DNA from: Lachnospiraceae bacterium | GTDB taxonomy: Bacteria; Bacillota; Clostridia; Lachnospirales; Lachnospiraceae | Assembly: GCA_015057665.1 (NCBI GenBank) | Contig: SVDY01000025.1 | Location: 1 to 36,436 of the forward strand | Direction: 5' to 3' | Length of the DNA stretch: 36,436 bases | Translations under genes and position numbers: made by a program | The notes under the pieces: model-generated | Database searches by the model: none | What the model saw: only the letters and a program-made list of their open reading frames with translations | What the model was told of the DNA's origin: nothing | Part shown: positions 1-8,205 of the stretch, in pieces | Layout: every line of letters begins with the position of its first letter | Numbering within the stretch: the first letter of the stretch is position 1

Positions 1-98
1 AACCATGTTCTTTGAATATTCTCTTAAGAATTTTCAAGGATTCATGTTACTGTTCAGTTATCAATGTCCATTCTGTCATTATGTGTGACAGCCTAATC

Positions 99-127
99 AT
101 TTTATCACTTTAAAATCACCTTGTCAA
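99..127 (-). promoter_or_regulatory. Leftward sigma-A promoter, second of a tandem pair (probable rrn P2)
   Basis: On the minus strand there is a perfect -35 TTGACA (122-127), a 17-bp spacer and a -10 TAAAAT (99-104). It lies about 92 bp downstream of a second consensus promoter with the same spacing. Tandem strong promoters followed by a hairpin-rich leader are typical of Firmicute rRNA operons. Positions 1-98 read as leader: CTGTCA/TGACAG forms a small hairpin, and TTGAAAATTCT/AGAATATTCAA forms an 11-bp stem with one mismatch. The rRNA genes themselves would lie left of the window and are not seen, so the rrn assignment is inferred. Confidence 0.55.
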
Positions 128-190
128 GAACTTTTTTCATCTTTTTCCAAGTTATTTCGTTGTGATTCGTTGTCTTTCGCAACAGTCATC

Positions 191-219
191 ATGATATCAC
201 TCATTCAACTATTTGTCAA
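191..219 (-). promoter_or_regulatory. Leftward sigma-A promoter, first of a tandem pair (probable rrn P1)
   Basis: Minus-strand -35 TTGACA (214-219), 17-bp spacer and -10 TATCAT (191-196). It starts just after the tRNA-Ser(GGA) gene and a short hairpin (ACTTCT-GAAA-AGAAGT), so the DNA to its left can be transcribed independently of the tRNAs. Confidence 0.55.
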
Positions 220-248
220 CAACTTTTTTAACTTCTTTTCAGAAGTAA

Positions 249-337
249 CGGAGAAAGAGGGATTTGAACCCTCGCGCCGCTATTAACGACCTACTCACTT
301 TCCAGGCGAGCCCCTTCGGCCTCTTGGGTATTTCTCC
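249..337 (-). tRNA. tRNA-Ser, anticodon GGA
   Basis: The minus strand folds as a class II tRNA. The acceptor stem is GGAGAAA/TTTCTCC with discriminator G. The anticodon stem is CTCGC/GTGAG with loop CTGGAAA, giving anticodon GGA (reads UCC and UCU). A long variable arm and the T-loop GTTCAAATC are present. The 3' CCA is not encoded, so maturation needs 3' trimming (RNase Z is encoded at 2483-3394) and CCA addition. It is the second gene of a two-tRNA serine transcript. Confidence 0.95.
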
Positions 338-365
338 ATATAAGAACAACCACTTTTTGAAGAAG

Positions 366-451
366 CGGAGAGGGTGGGATTCGAACCCACGCGCCCTCTC
401 GGACAAACGGTTTTCAAGACCGCCTCGTTATGACCACTTCGATACCTCTCC
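366..451 (-). tRNA. tRNA-Ser, anticodon TGA
   Basis: The minus strand folds as a class II tRNA with acceptor stem GGAGAGG/CCTCTCC and discriminator G. The anticodon stem is GCGGT/ACCGT with loop CTTGAAA, giving anticodon TGA. It has a long variable arm and the T-loop GTTCGAATC. CCA is not encoded. It is separated from the tRNA-Ser(GGA) gene by 28 bp, and both follow one promoter. Confidence 0.95.
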
Positions 452-502
452 ATTAGGTTGTCGTTGTTGTCGCTTTTAGGTGTTCGCCTCAGCGACCTCC
501 TT

Positions 503-531
503 ATAATATCATTACCATTTTCAAATGTCAA
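503..531 (-). promoter_or_regulatory. Promoter of the tRNA-Ser pair
   Basis: Minus-strand TTGACA (526-531), 17-bp spacer and TATTAT (503-508), about 50 bp upstream of the tRNA-Ser(TGA) 5' end. It sits just after the ispD stop codon, and no terminator is visible between ispD and this promoter. Confidence 0.75.
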
Positions 532-549
532 CAATTTTTTTAAAGTTTT

Positions 550-1242
550 TTAAAGATTTTTTAAAATCATTTCTCCCACCAAAATATCCTCTGGTGTTGT
601 CATTTTCAGATTATTGTAACTTCCCTCTAAAAGCTTGATTTTACGGCATCCATACTGTTCCATTACCATAGCATCGTCTGTTATTCCCGTCTGGGAACTG
701 CTCATCATCTTCTCATAGGCAGTAAGAATTTCTTCAGTCACAAAACACTGTGGAGTTTGAACCTGCCATAAAGTAGAACGATTTGGAGTAGACACAGCAT
801 AACCGTTTTCGTCAATTACTTTAATCGTATCTTTTACAGGCATGCCAATGACGCATGCCTTATAATCTTCCACGCCGGACATAGCACGGTCAATAATATC
901 CTGATCGATAAAAGCACGGGCACCATCATGAATAAGCACATATTCCCCCTTTACAACTTTGAGTGCGTTATATACGGAATTGTAACGCTCTTTTCCACCG
1001 GCAACAATCTGAGCCACCTTTGTGAATCCATAAGCTTCTATAATTTCTTCTCTACAATAGTCAATGGCATCTTCTCCCGTTACAAGAATTATCTCTTCTA
1101 CTGCACTCTCCTCAAACTGTTTTAGGGCATAGTAAATAAGTGGTTTGCCAAGCATGTCCATAAACTGCTTTTTCACATTGCTTTTCATTCTGCTTCCACT
1201 GCCTGCTGCAAGAACAACAGCTGTATATTTTGTTGTTTTCAT
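550..1242 (-). CDS. ispD: 2-C-methyl-D-erythritol 4-phosphate cytidylyltransferase
   Basis: Transfers CMP from CTP to MEP in the non-mevalonate isoprenoid pathway; cytoplasmic. The 230-residue length is normal for IspD. The nucleotide-binding loop LAAGSGSRM is at residues 11-19 with K24-K25-Q26-F27 following. HDGARA is at 105-110, VKDTIK at 136-141, QTPQ at 162-165, and the C-terminal EGSYNNLKMTTPEDI at 206-220, all family hallmarks. The ATG at 1242 was preferred because AGGTG precedes it by about 7 bases; an in-frame GTG at 1251 would add three residues and destroy that spacing. It is the last protein gene of the leftward tsaE-tsaD cluster and is separated from tsaD by a GC-rich structured gap. 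Confidence 0.95.
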   Translation of the reverse strand: MKTTKYTAVVLAAGSGSRMKSNVKKQFMDMLGKPLIYYALKQFEESAVEEIILVTGEDAIDYCREEIIEAYGFTKVAQIVAGGKERYNSVYNALKVVKGEYVLIHDGARAFIDQDIIDRAMSGVEDYKACVIGMPVKDTIKVIDENGYAVSTPNRSTLWQVQTPQCFVTEEILTAYEKMMSSSQTGITDDAMVMEQYGCRKIKLLEGSYNNLKMTTPEDILVGEMILKNL

Positions 1243-1261
1243 TCTTATCACCTCATAAAAT

Positions 1262-1347
1262 CAGGTCTCACTGGCGGGACCTGGCTCGGGATCCACGTCA
1301 GCACTGCTGATAGTATTCTCCACAAATCCCGGGCATCCTTCTGGCCC
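1262..1347 (-). other. GC-rich multi-hairpin element between tsaD and ispD
   Basis: This stretch is much richer in G+C than its surroundings. It contains four possible stems: CAGGTC/GACCTG (1262-1267 with 1278-1283), CGGGAT/ATCCCG (1287-1292 with 1326-1331) enclosing TCAGC/GCTGA (1298-1302 with 1306-1310), and GGGC/GCCC (1331-1334 with 1344-1347). There is no U tract, so it is not a simple terminator. It could be a dispersed palindromic repeat or a structured 5' leader of ispD. A 35-codon minus-strand frame (1248-1355, no ribosome binding site) also spans it. I do not recognise an RNA family. Confidence 0.45.
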
Positions 1348-1373
1348 TTGGTCATTTCATTTTTAGAACGGCC

Positions 1374-2408
1374 CTATCTTGCCCCGATTTTTAAGTTCGG
1401 AATGGCATTTAAGTCCCATCCGTCACGAATACCTCTCAGATAATCATAGTATCCTGCTGCTCCGATCATAGCCGCATTGTCCGTGCAGTAGATTGGAGAC
1501 GGATGATAGAATTCAATTCCGTTTTTCTTGCACGCCTGTTCCATTCTGCCCCGAAGGGATGAATTGGACGCAACACCGCCGGCGATAGCAAAGCGTTTGA
1601 TTCCATTTCGTTTTGCCGCCTCGATACTGTGTGTAGTAAGAACATCGATAACTGCTTCCTGGAAAGAAGCTGCTACGTCTGCCTTGTTTACTTCAATTCC
1701 CTTCATCTCACACTGATTGAGATAATTGAGAACCGCTGATTTCAGACCGCTGAAACTGAAATCGTCCGGAGAATCGGCAATCTTTGCTCTTGGGAATACG
1801 ATTGCGTGAGGATCGCCCTCTTTTGCAAGTTTGTCAATCTTTGGACCACCAGGATATCCAAGGCCAATGGCGCGGGCCACTTTATCAAATGCTTCTCCGG
1901 CTGCATCATCGCGGGTACGGCCGATAATTTCATAACAGCCGTAATCTTTTACCATCACAAGATGAGAATGTCCGCCGGATGCAACAAGGCATAAAAATGG
2001 CGGTTCTAAATCTTTATGCTCAATATAATTGGCACTGATATGTCCCTCAATGTGGTGTACACCAACTAATGGCTTGTCTGCTGCGTATGCGAGAGCTTTC
2101 GCCTGGGCAACTCCAACTAAAAGGGCGCCAACAAGGCCAGGTCCGTAAGTCACTGCAATGGCATCCATATCATCTAAAGTCACTCCGGCTGTCTCCAACG
2201 CTTCATCTATTACCTGATTGATTTTTTCGATATGTTTTCTGGATGCAATTTCAGGCACTACACCTCCGAACAGTTTATGCAATTCAATCTGAGAAGAGAT
2301 TACGTTGGAAAGAACTTCTCTTCCGTTTTTTACAACTGCGGCCGCTGTCTCATCACAGGAGGATTCAATTGCCAGAATCATAACATCCTGATTATTGTCT
2401 TTATTCAT
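1374..2408 (-). CDS. tsaD: tRNA N6-adenosine threonylcarbamoyltransferase subunit TsaD
   Basis: Catalytic subunit (Kae1/YgjD family) that transfers threonylcarbamoyl onto A37 of ANN-decoding tRNAs, acting with TsaB and TsaE. The 344-residue length is normal. The ASKHA nucleotide fold starts at [16 protein letters not shown] (11-26). The metal-binding HHIEGH motif is at 118-123, followed by SGGHSHL and a C-terminal DNAAMIG motif. An AGAGGAG site precedes the ATG by about 7 bases. The partner genes tsaE, tsaB and rimI lie upstream on the same strand, with rnz and a small zinc-ribbon gene in between, so the complete bacterial t6A transferase set except TsaC is local. Confidence 0.97.
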   Translation of the reverse strand: MNKDNNQDVMILAIESSCDETAAAVVKNGREVLSNVISSQIELHKLFGGVVPEIASRKHIEKINQVIDEALETAGVTLDDMDAIAVTYGPGLVGALLVGVAQAKALAYAADKPLVGVHHIEGHISANYIEHKDLEPPFLCLVASGGHSHLVMVKDYGCYEIIGRTRDDAAGEAFDKVARAIGLGYPGGPKIDKLAKEGDPHAIVFPRAKIADSPDDFSFSGLKSAVLNYLNQCEMKGIEVNKADVAASFQEAVIDVLTTHSIEAAKRNGIKRFAIAGGVASNSSLRGRMEQACKKNGIEFYHPSPIYCTDNAAMIGAAGYYDYLRGIRDGWDLNAIPNLKIGAR

Positions 2409-2482
2409 GTTTTTCTCCTCTTTCTCATTCTCTGCTTTCGGACAAACAAAAGGAACGGAGTTTTCTTACTCAAATTTCCGGT

Positions 2483-3394
2483 TTACTCCTCTTCAAAATC
2501 CAATTCACAGCTCATACCGTCTTTTCCAGCTTTTGCTCTTGGGAAAATTTTACGCACGTCGTCCATGAATTCTTCTGCACGGATCAGGGAAGGACTATAG
2601 TGTGTCAGCCACATTTCTTTTACATCAGCCTCTTTCGCAAGGCGGGCTGCTTCGTAAAAAGTCATGTGTTTATATTCTTTTGCTTTTTTCTCTTTGTCTT
2701 TTTCGCCGTACATACCTTCACAGATAAACAAATCTGATCCTGCTGCATGACGGACAATTGCCTCTGTCGGACGGGTGTCCGTACAGTAAGTCAGGCGGAT
2801 TCCTTTTCTTTGTGCACCCAGTACCATGTCACTTGTAAGAGTGCGGTCAGGAAGTTCCACTGTCTGGCCTTTTTGAAGAAGGCTCCAGTATTTCATCTCA
2901 ATGCCGTTGGCACGGGCTTTTTCCACGTCGAATTTGCCTGCACGGTCAATGGCAATGGAATAACCATAACAGGTTACATTATGATTCACACGGAATGCCT
3001 CAATTCGGTATCCGTTCATACTGATGGTTTCTTCCTTTTCTGTAAGTTCTATAAATTTTATCTCAAATGGTAATTCCGGAGCGATAATTCTTAAAGAATT
3101 CACGACCTTTTCCAATCCTTTTGGTCCAATCATAGTAAGAGGCTCGGTTCTTTCTCCATTTCCAAGGGTAAGTAACAGCCCTGGAAGACCGCTGATATGA
3201 TCTGCGTGAAAATGAGTAAAACAGATAATATCAATGGGCTTAAAGCTCCATCCTCTTTCTTTTATAGCAATCTGGGTGCCTTCCCCGCAGTCAATGAGCA
3301 GACTGCTGCCATTATAACGGGTCATAAGTGCAGTCAGCTTGCGGTAAGGAAGAGGCATCATACCCCCGGTTCCCAGTAAACATACATCTAACAT
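2483..3394 (-). CDS. rnz: Ribonuclease Z (tRNA 3' endonuclease)
   Basis: Metallo-beta-lactamase-fold nuclease that removes the 3' trailer of tRNA precursors, especially those without encoded CCA, as with the two tRNA-Ser genes at 249-451. Evidence: THFHADHISGLPG (residues 60-72) is the RNase Z metal motif, CDTRP follows in the middle, and LTHYSP lies near the C-terminus. The start at 3394 (MLDVCLLGTGG) was chosen because AGAGGAG sits 5 bases upstream and it matches the family N-terminus. The upstream in-frame ATG at 3454 adds 20 non-family residues and overlaps the end of the preceding gene. The protein is 303 residues, normal for the family. Confidence 0.95.
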   Translation of the reverse strand: MLDVCLLGTGGMMPLPYRKLTALMTRYNGSSLLIDCGEGTQIAIKERGWSFKPIDIICFTHFHADHISGLPGLLLTLGNGERTEPLTMIGPKGLEKVVNSLRIIAPELPFEIKFIELTEKEETISMNGYRIEAFRVNHNVTCYGYSIAIDRAGKFDVEKARANGIEMKYWSLLQKGQTVELPDRTLTSDMVLGAQRKGIRLTYCTDTRPTEAIVRHAAGSDLFICEGMYGEKDKEKKAKEYKHMTFYEAARLAKEADVKEMWLTHYSPSLIRAEEFMDDVRKIFPRAKAGKDGMSCELDFEEE

Positions 3395-3459
3395 GTAATC
3401 TCCTCTTTCTGTTTGTTCCGGTTTTATGCCGTAAAAGGCACAACCGTCACTCATCTAAT

Positions 3460-3684
3460 CTACCAACTCAGAAGTTCGGTTATTTCTTCCATCTGAGGCG
3501 GGATTTTAAAAGATTTTATCCACATATCATAACAGGCTTCACACATTCTGATAATATGTCTTTCCCCGTCTTTTTCCGAAAAGTATCCCCATTTTTTTTC
3601 GATATAAAGGCTGTCTTCTCGTGATATGCCGGTTTCTTTTATTTCTTTTCCACATATATTACAAAGGTGCTTCTGATTTTTCAT
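3460..3684 (-). CDS. Small zinc-ribbon-like protein, unrecognised
   Basis: A 74-residue protein with two CxxC pairs (C8/C11 and C48/C51), which suggests a single structural zinc site. Between them is a charged segment with aromatic residues, and the protein ends EEITELLSW. An AGGAGG site lies about 8 bases upstream of the ATG at 3684. A longer frame starting at 3741 lacks a binding site and was not used. It sits between rimI and rnz in the tRNA modification cluster, so co-transcription is likely. I cannot assign a function; an accessory nucleic-acid-binding or regulatory role is possible but unproven. Confidence 0.75.
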   Translation of the reverse strand: MKNQKHLCNICGKEIKETGISREDSLYIEKKWGYFSEKDGERHIIRMCEACYDMWIKSFKIPPQMEEITELLSW

Positions 3685-3827
3685 CGACCTGCCTCCTGTT
3701 TTCTTCAAGTTCAAAGGATTTCCTGTAACCACACAGGGCAAAAAATAATTTTAAATCCTTTTCTATTTTTTCGACAACAGAACTCATTATAATAAACAAA
3801 ATCGAAAAATAATAGTGGAAAATACCA

Positions 3828-4271
3828 TCACGCCTGCCAGCACATGATATTTGCATCTTCTGTCGGTTTCTGATAATAATTCTTTCTAATACATAAAAAT
3901 TCAAATCCATATTTTTCATAAAGATGGATTGCAGCTTCATTCGAAGCACGCACTTCCAGCATGATTCTGCTGATTTCTTTTTCTTTCGCAAGGGTGATCA
4001 TAGCACTTACCAGACGATCACCAATCCCCTGCTTTCTATGGGATGGGAGAACAGCCACATTGGTAATGTCCCCCTCTCCGGCAACAGCCATAAGACCGAT
4101 GAATCCTACAATCGTTTCTTCCTCCCAGGCTGTCAGATAGTAATTTGCTTTATACCGGAAAACATTCTGAAAATTCTCTCTGCTCCATGGTACAGAGAAA
4201 CAGGCCTCTTCCACAAGATAAACCTGTTCCACATCTTCCGGTCTCATTGGTTTAATCTTAATTGCTGCCAT
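3828..4271 (-). CDS. rimI: GNAT N-acetyltransferase, RimI family
   Basis: A 147-residue GNAT protein of the family that acetylates the N-terminal alanine of ribosomal protein S18. The acetyl-CoA loop RKQGIGDRL is at 79-87, and the RimI-type LEVRASNEAAIHLYEKYGF segment is at 105-123. Its start overlaps the end of tsaB by 14 bases, which implies translational coupling. The tsaB-rimI-tsaD arrangement is common in Firmicutes, so the identity is well supported by context. The actual acetylation target in this organism is inferred from the family. Confidence 0.93.
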   Translation of the reverse strand: MAAIKIKPMRPEDVEQVYLVEEACFSVPWSRENFQNVFRYKANYYLTAWEEETIVGFIGLMAVAGEGDITNVAVLPSHRKQGIGDRLVSAMITLAKEKEISRIMLEVRASNEAAIHLYEKYGFEFLCIRKNYYQKPTEDANIMCWQA

Positions 4272-4968
4272 TTTGTTTTTCCATCAGTTCTCTTTCTGCC
4301 TGGGATTTTCTTAAATATTCCGGTTTATGGTCTCTTGCTGATTCCACTCTGCCCTCATTATAATACTGAACGGCAAGCATTCCTACTGCCCCTGCTCTCT
4401 GACGGTTCATATGAGCAGGTGCAAAACGGAAAGGAACTTTAAGCCCTTCCTCTAACAGTTTCTGATATACAGGTACGCCGTCACCAAGGAAAATAACAGG
4501 TTCTCCTTTTTCATTGAGCACTTCAATAAGATCAGCAACAGCAATGGCATCGTCTTTCATTCTTGCATGCAGACGGTCTCCTTCATACTGGAAAACACCA
4601 GCATATACCTGGGAACGTCTCGCATCCATAATCGGACAAATCAAATCCGATGTCCCATAAAGATTCGCTGCAAGTCCTTCCAAAGAAGAAATGGATACAA
4701 CAGGAATGTTAAGCGCCTGTGCAAGTCCTTTGGCTGTGGCACTGCCAATGCGAAGTCCTGTAAAAGAGCCTGGTCCTTTGGAGATTGCCACAGCATCCAG
4801 CTCTTTTTTATTAAACCCGGTAATCTTCATCATCTCATCTACCATGGGAAGAAGAGTCTGGGAGTGAGTCTTTTTATGGTTCATGGTAAACTCACAGATC
4901 ATGCTGTTTTCTTCCATCAAGGCAACGGAAGCCACAAGACCGGAGCTTTCTAATACTAATAATTTCAT
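4258..4968 (-). CDS. tsaB: tRNA t6A biosynthesis protein TsaB
   Basis: ASKHA-fold partner of TsaD and TsaE in threonylcarbamoyl transfer to tRNA A37; non-catalytic scaffold (YeaZ). The 236-residue length is normal. The N-terminal strand MKLLVLESS and the motif KGPGSFTGLRIG (64-75) are diagnostic. tsaE ends 2 bases upstream of its start codon, and rimI overlaps its 3' end, so the three genes form a tight tsaE-tsaB-rimI unit. Confidence 0.96.
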   Translation of the reverse strand: MKLLVLESSGLVASVALMEENSMICEFTMNHKKTHSQTLLPMVDEMMKITGFNKKELDAVAISKGPGSFTGLRIGSATAKGLAQALNIPVVSISSLEGLAANLYGTSDLICPIMDARRSQVYAGVFQYEGDRLHARMKDDAIAVADLIEVLNEKGEPVIFLGDGVPVYQKLLEEGLKVPFRFAPAHMNRQRAGAVGMLAVQYYNEGRVESARDHKPEYLRKSQAERELMEKQNGSN

Positions 4969-4970
4969 AA

Positions 4971-5402
4971 TTACGCCTCTTCCTCTTCAATTGTTATACG
5001 GCGATAATCAAATCCTTTCTCTACATTCTTCTCGATTCGGATTGCGGTTACTTGTGACGGAAGCATCTCACGGATTAAGTTCGCCCATTCAATAAGGCAG
5101 ACTCCTTCCCCGTAGATATAATCGTCAAGACCGATTTCATCCATCTCTTCCGGGTCACCGATACGGTACACATCAAAATGATAGAACGGCATCCGTCCTT
5201 CTTCGTAAGTCTGAATAATCGTAAATGTAGGACTGCTGATTGGATCTGTTATCTCAAGTCCTCTGGCAAATCCCTGGGTAAACACGGTTTTTCCCACGCC
5301 AAGGTCGCCATAAAGGCAGAAGACCTGTCCCGGAACGGCCTGCCGCGCCAGTTCTTCGCCAATTTGTCCGGTCTGCTGCGGACTAAATGTTTCATATATC
5401 AT
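4971..5402 (-). CDS. tsaE: tRNA t6A biosynthesis ATPase TsaE
   Basis: P-loop ATPase that drives turnover of the TsaB-TsaD complex. The protein is 143 residues. The Walker A is GDLGVGKT (32-39), SPTF is the switch motif (57-60), HFDVYR is at 75-80 and an IEWA segment follows, as expected for the YjeE family. The ATG at 5402 was chosen because AAGGAG lies 6 bases upstream; a TTG at 5420 would add MKKEKS and swallow that site. A short hairpin lies just upstream, between the YcxB-like gene and tsaE. Confidence 0.96.
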   Translation of the reverse strand: MIYETFSPQQTGQIGEELARQAVPGQVFCLYGDLGVGKTVFTQGFARGLEITDPISSPTFTIIQTYEEGRMPFYHFDVYRIGDPEEMDEIGLDDYIYGEGVCLIEWANLIREMLPSQVTAIRIEKNVEKGFDYRRITIEEEEA

Positions 5403-5442
5403 AGATTTCTCCTTCTTCAAACAGGGAGAATCCTCTCCTGTC

Positions 5443-5928
5443 TCACTTCAGTTTAGACTGAATCAGTGCTTCCACTGCGTTTTTCTGATTTTTCATATCT
5501 TTGTAAGGAAGCAGAATGGCATGGACTTTGCTTGTATAGAGAATACATACTTTCCCTGTCTTTTTCCATTTTTTAATCCGCGTCCATTCTAATGTTTCTT
5601 CATTTCCATCTACAGTGAGATGAACCCCTGCATCATCTAAAGTATAAATCAAAGCTTCTTTATAGAGCGGATTACGTTTCGCCTGTTCCTTTGCCTTTTT
5701 ATAAAGAAGATAAGGATTTCCCACCGTAAAAAGAATGGCAATGATCAGAAGGATCAGTTTCTGGGAATCGTTATTCCCGGAAAGACTCTGAACAAAAAGT
5801 CCAAAGGCGCCTAATCCGAGCACGATCGTAAACAGTCCTGAAAATGTGGTATATGTGTGACGAAGCATAAAAGAAAATAATACGCCTGCGTCAATTTTTG
5901 CTTCTATTCTGATTGGTTTTGTGTCCAT
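5443..5928 (-). CDS. YcxB-like membrane protein
   Basis: A 161-residue protein (from MDTKPIRIEA). It has two adjacent hydrophobic segments (about residues 27-46 and 57-75) with a basic segment after the second (YKKAKEQAKRN). The C-terminal soluble part has alternating strands (YTLDDAGVHLTVDGNEETLEWTRIKKWKK), matching the YcxB-like family of unknown function. GGAGG lies 11 bases before the ATG at 5928; an ATG at 5946 has no usable site. It sits between tex and tsaE in the same transcript. The family resemblance is from pattern recognition only, and no function is claimed. Confidence 0.7.
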   Translation of the reverse strand: MDTKPIRIEAKIDAGVLFSFMLRHTYTTFSGLFTIVLGLGAFGLFVQSLSGNNDSQKLILLIIAILFTVGNPYLLYKKAKEQAKRNPLYKEALIYTLDDAGVHLTVDGNEETLEWTRIKKWKKTGKVCILYTSKVHAILLPYKDMKNQKNAVEALIQSKLK

Positions 5929-5952
5929 TTCAGATATTTCCTCCATATCATA

Positions 5953-8112
5953 TTATGCATCCAAAATCATGGAAAGCTGGATGCGGTTCTTCTTAAGATC
6001 AACACTTAATACTTTCACATCCACGATATCGCCCACACTCACTGCTTCCAATGGGTGCTTGATAAATTTCTTATTGGTAATCTTGGAAATGTGAACAAGA
6101 CCGTCCTGATGAACGCCGATATCCACAAAGGCACCAAAATCAATCACATTCCGGACGGTACCCTTTAAGATCATACCTTCTTTTAAATCTTTCATCTCCA
6201 GCACGTCAGTCCGCAGAATTGGTTTTGGCATATCCTCACGGGGATCCCGTCCCGGTTTGGCAAGTTCTTTTAAGATATCTTCTAATGTAATCTCACCGAT
6301 TCCAATCTGCTGGGCCATCTTCCTAATCTCATTCTTCTTTGACGGCATGGAAACAGCGGCCGGATTTTTAAAATAATCCTTTTTGCTTACGCCAAGAAGT
6401 TCAAACAGTTTCTCTACTGCCTGATAGGATTCCGGATGAATCCCTGTTCCATCCAAAGGTTCTTTCTCTCCGGAGATACGCATGAAACCTGCACTCTGTT
6501 CAAATGCTTTCGGTCCAAGTTTTGCTACTTTTAAAAGTTCTTTACGGGTTACAAATCGTCCGTTGGCTTCTCTGTATGCCACAATATTCTTGGCAATCGG
6601 CTTGCTGATTCCTGAAATATGAGTAAGAAGAGCTGCGGATGCAGTGTTAAGATCTACACCAACTCGGTTTACACAGTCTTCTACAACTCCGTCTAAGGCT
6701 TCTGTCAGACGCTTTTCATTCATATCGTGCTGATACTGTCCCACACCGATGGATTTTGGATCGATTTTGACAAGTTCGGCAAGCGGATCCTGAATTCTTC
6801 TGGCAATAGAAACCGCACTTCTTTGTCCTACATCAAAATTCGGAAATTCTTCTGTGGCAAGCTTACTTGCAGAATATACAGAGGCACCTGCTTCATTTAC
6901 AATAATATAAGACACGGGAGCTTTGATTTCTTTTAGCAATTCTACAATAACCATCTCCGATTCTCTGCTGGCAGTTCCATTGCCAAGGGAAATGAGAGAT
7001 ACGTTATATTTATCGATTAATTTCTTCAGTGTAATCTTGGCTTCTTTCACCTTGTTCTGAGGTGCGGTCGGGAAAATCACTACAGTGTCAAGTACTTTGC
7101 CGGTCGCATCCACCACAGCAAGTTTACAGCCGGTTCGAAATGCCGGATCCCATCCAAGAACTGTTTTTCCTGCAATCGGAGGCTGCATGAGAAGCTGTGT
7201 CAGATTCTTACCAAATACTTTGATGGCTTCTTCCTGTGCTTTCTCTGTCAATTCACTGCGGATCTCACGTTCAATAGCTCCGGAGATGAGACGTTTGTAA
7301 CTGTCTCTGATTGTTTCTTCGAGTACAGGGCTTGTATAAGGATTATCCCTTACAATCACCTGTTGCATCATCCAGCCGATGATCTGTTCTTCCGGCGCTT
7401 CCACTTTTACAGAAAGGATTTTCTCTTTTTCTCCTCTGTTAATGGCAAGAATGCGGTGCCCAGGAAGTTTACTGATCGGTTCCTGAAATTCGTAATACAT
7501 TTCATAGACAGACTTTTCGTCTTTTTCCTTTTCTTTTACGGAAGTCACAATCTGCCCCTGTTTAAACGTAAGTTCACGGATATAGGTTCTGTATTCTGCT
7601 TCCTCCGCAATCTCTTCTGCCAGAATATCCATAGCCATGGTAAGGGCTTCTTTGGCGGATGCGACTTCTTTTTCTTCAGATACAAATTTTTCTGCATCAA
7701 CAAGCAAATCCTGATTTGTCATCTGAAGACGGATCAGTGCTGCCAAAGGTTCTAATCCTTTCTCCTTGGCAATGATGGCTCTTGTTCTTCTTTTTGGTTT
7801 ATAGGGCCGATACAGATCTTCCACAGCTACTAAAGTGAGGGCATCCCTGATCTGTTTTTCCAGTTCAGGAGTGAGTTTTTCCTGTTCTCTGATACTGCCG
7901 ATGACCTGTTCTTTTCTTTCTTCCAGATTTCGAAGATACTGAAGTCTTTCACTTAAGGCTCTTAATACTTCGTCATTTAAAGAACCGGTTACTTCCTTAC
8001 GGTATCTGGCAATGAAGGGGATGGTATTCCCTTCGTCCATCAGCTTGACCGCAGCTTCCACCTGTTCTTTTTTTACATTTAATTCTTTGCTTAAAACACT
8101 AATGATGTCCAT
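5953..8112 (-). CDS. tex: Tex-family S1 RNA-binding transcription accessory protein
   Basis: Large nucleic-acid-binding protein linked to transcription in many bacteria. Domain order: N-terminal Tex helical domain (KELNVKKEQVEAAVKLMDEGNTIPFIARYRKE, start of the protein), a YqgF/RNase H-like domain with LGWDPAFRTGCKLAVVD, helix-hairpin-helix repeats (GISKPIAKNIVAYREANGRF), and a C-terminal S1 domain (LKGTVRNVIDFGAFVDIG). From MDIISVL the protein is 719 residues, the usual size. The frame is open to an ATG at 8205 that directly follows the comEB stop codon. That 31-residue extension is not typical of the family and has no ribosome binding site, although coupling to comEB could use it. The binding site before 8112 is also weak. 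Confidence 0.93.
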   Translation of the reverse strand: MDIISVLSKELNVKKEQVEAAVKLMDEGNTIPFIARYRKEVTGSLNDEVLRALSERLQYLRNLEERKEQVIGSIREQEKLTPELEKQIRDALTLVAVEDLYRPYKPKRRTRAIIAKEKGLEPLAALIRLQMTNQDLLVDAEKFVSEEKEVASAKEALTMAMDILAEEIAEEAEYRTYIRELTFKQGQIVTSVKEKEKDEKSVYEMYYEFQEPISKLPGHRILAINRGEKEKILSVKVEAPEEQIIGWMMQQVIVRDNPYTSPVLEETIRDSYKRLISGAIEREIRSELTEKAQEEAIKVFGKNLTQLLMQPPIAGKTVLGWDPAFRTGCKLAVVDATGKVLDTVVIFPTAPQNKVKEAKITLKKLIDKYNVSLISLGNGTASRESEMVIVELLKEIKAPVSYIIVNEAGASVYSASKLATEEFPNFDVGQRSAVSIARRIQDPLAELVKIDPKSIGVGQYQHDMNEKRLTEALDGVVEDCVNRVGVDLNTASAALLTHISGISKPIAKNIVAYREANGRFVTRKELLKVAKLGPKAFEQSAGFMRISGEKEPLDGTGIHPESYQAVEKLFELLGVSKKDYFKNPAAVSMPSKKNEIRKMAQQIGIGEITLEDILKELAKPGRDPREDMPKPILRTDVLEMKDLKEGMILKGTVRNVIDFGAFVDIGVHQDGLVHISKITNKKFIKHPLEAVSVGDIVDVKVLSVDLKKNRIQLSMILDA

Positions 8113-8205
8113 TCTAATACTGCTCGCTTTCTCTTCGAATTCCGCAAAGGCAGCAGCCTGATAATTCCAACAAATGCTCAAGGCTTCCTGTCTTCCGGAT
8201 TTCAT

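Noticed and set aside
264..534. Open frames across the two tRNA-Ser genes on both strands
   Set aside because: They consist of translated tRNA sequence; the cloverleaf folding is unambiguous.
3659..3991. A 110-codon minus-strand frame overlapping rimI and the zinc-ribbon gene
   Set aside because: Most of it is the rimI sequence in another frame. The final 42 codons have no ribosome binding site and no Spo0E-type motif.
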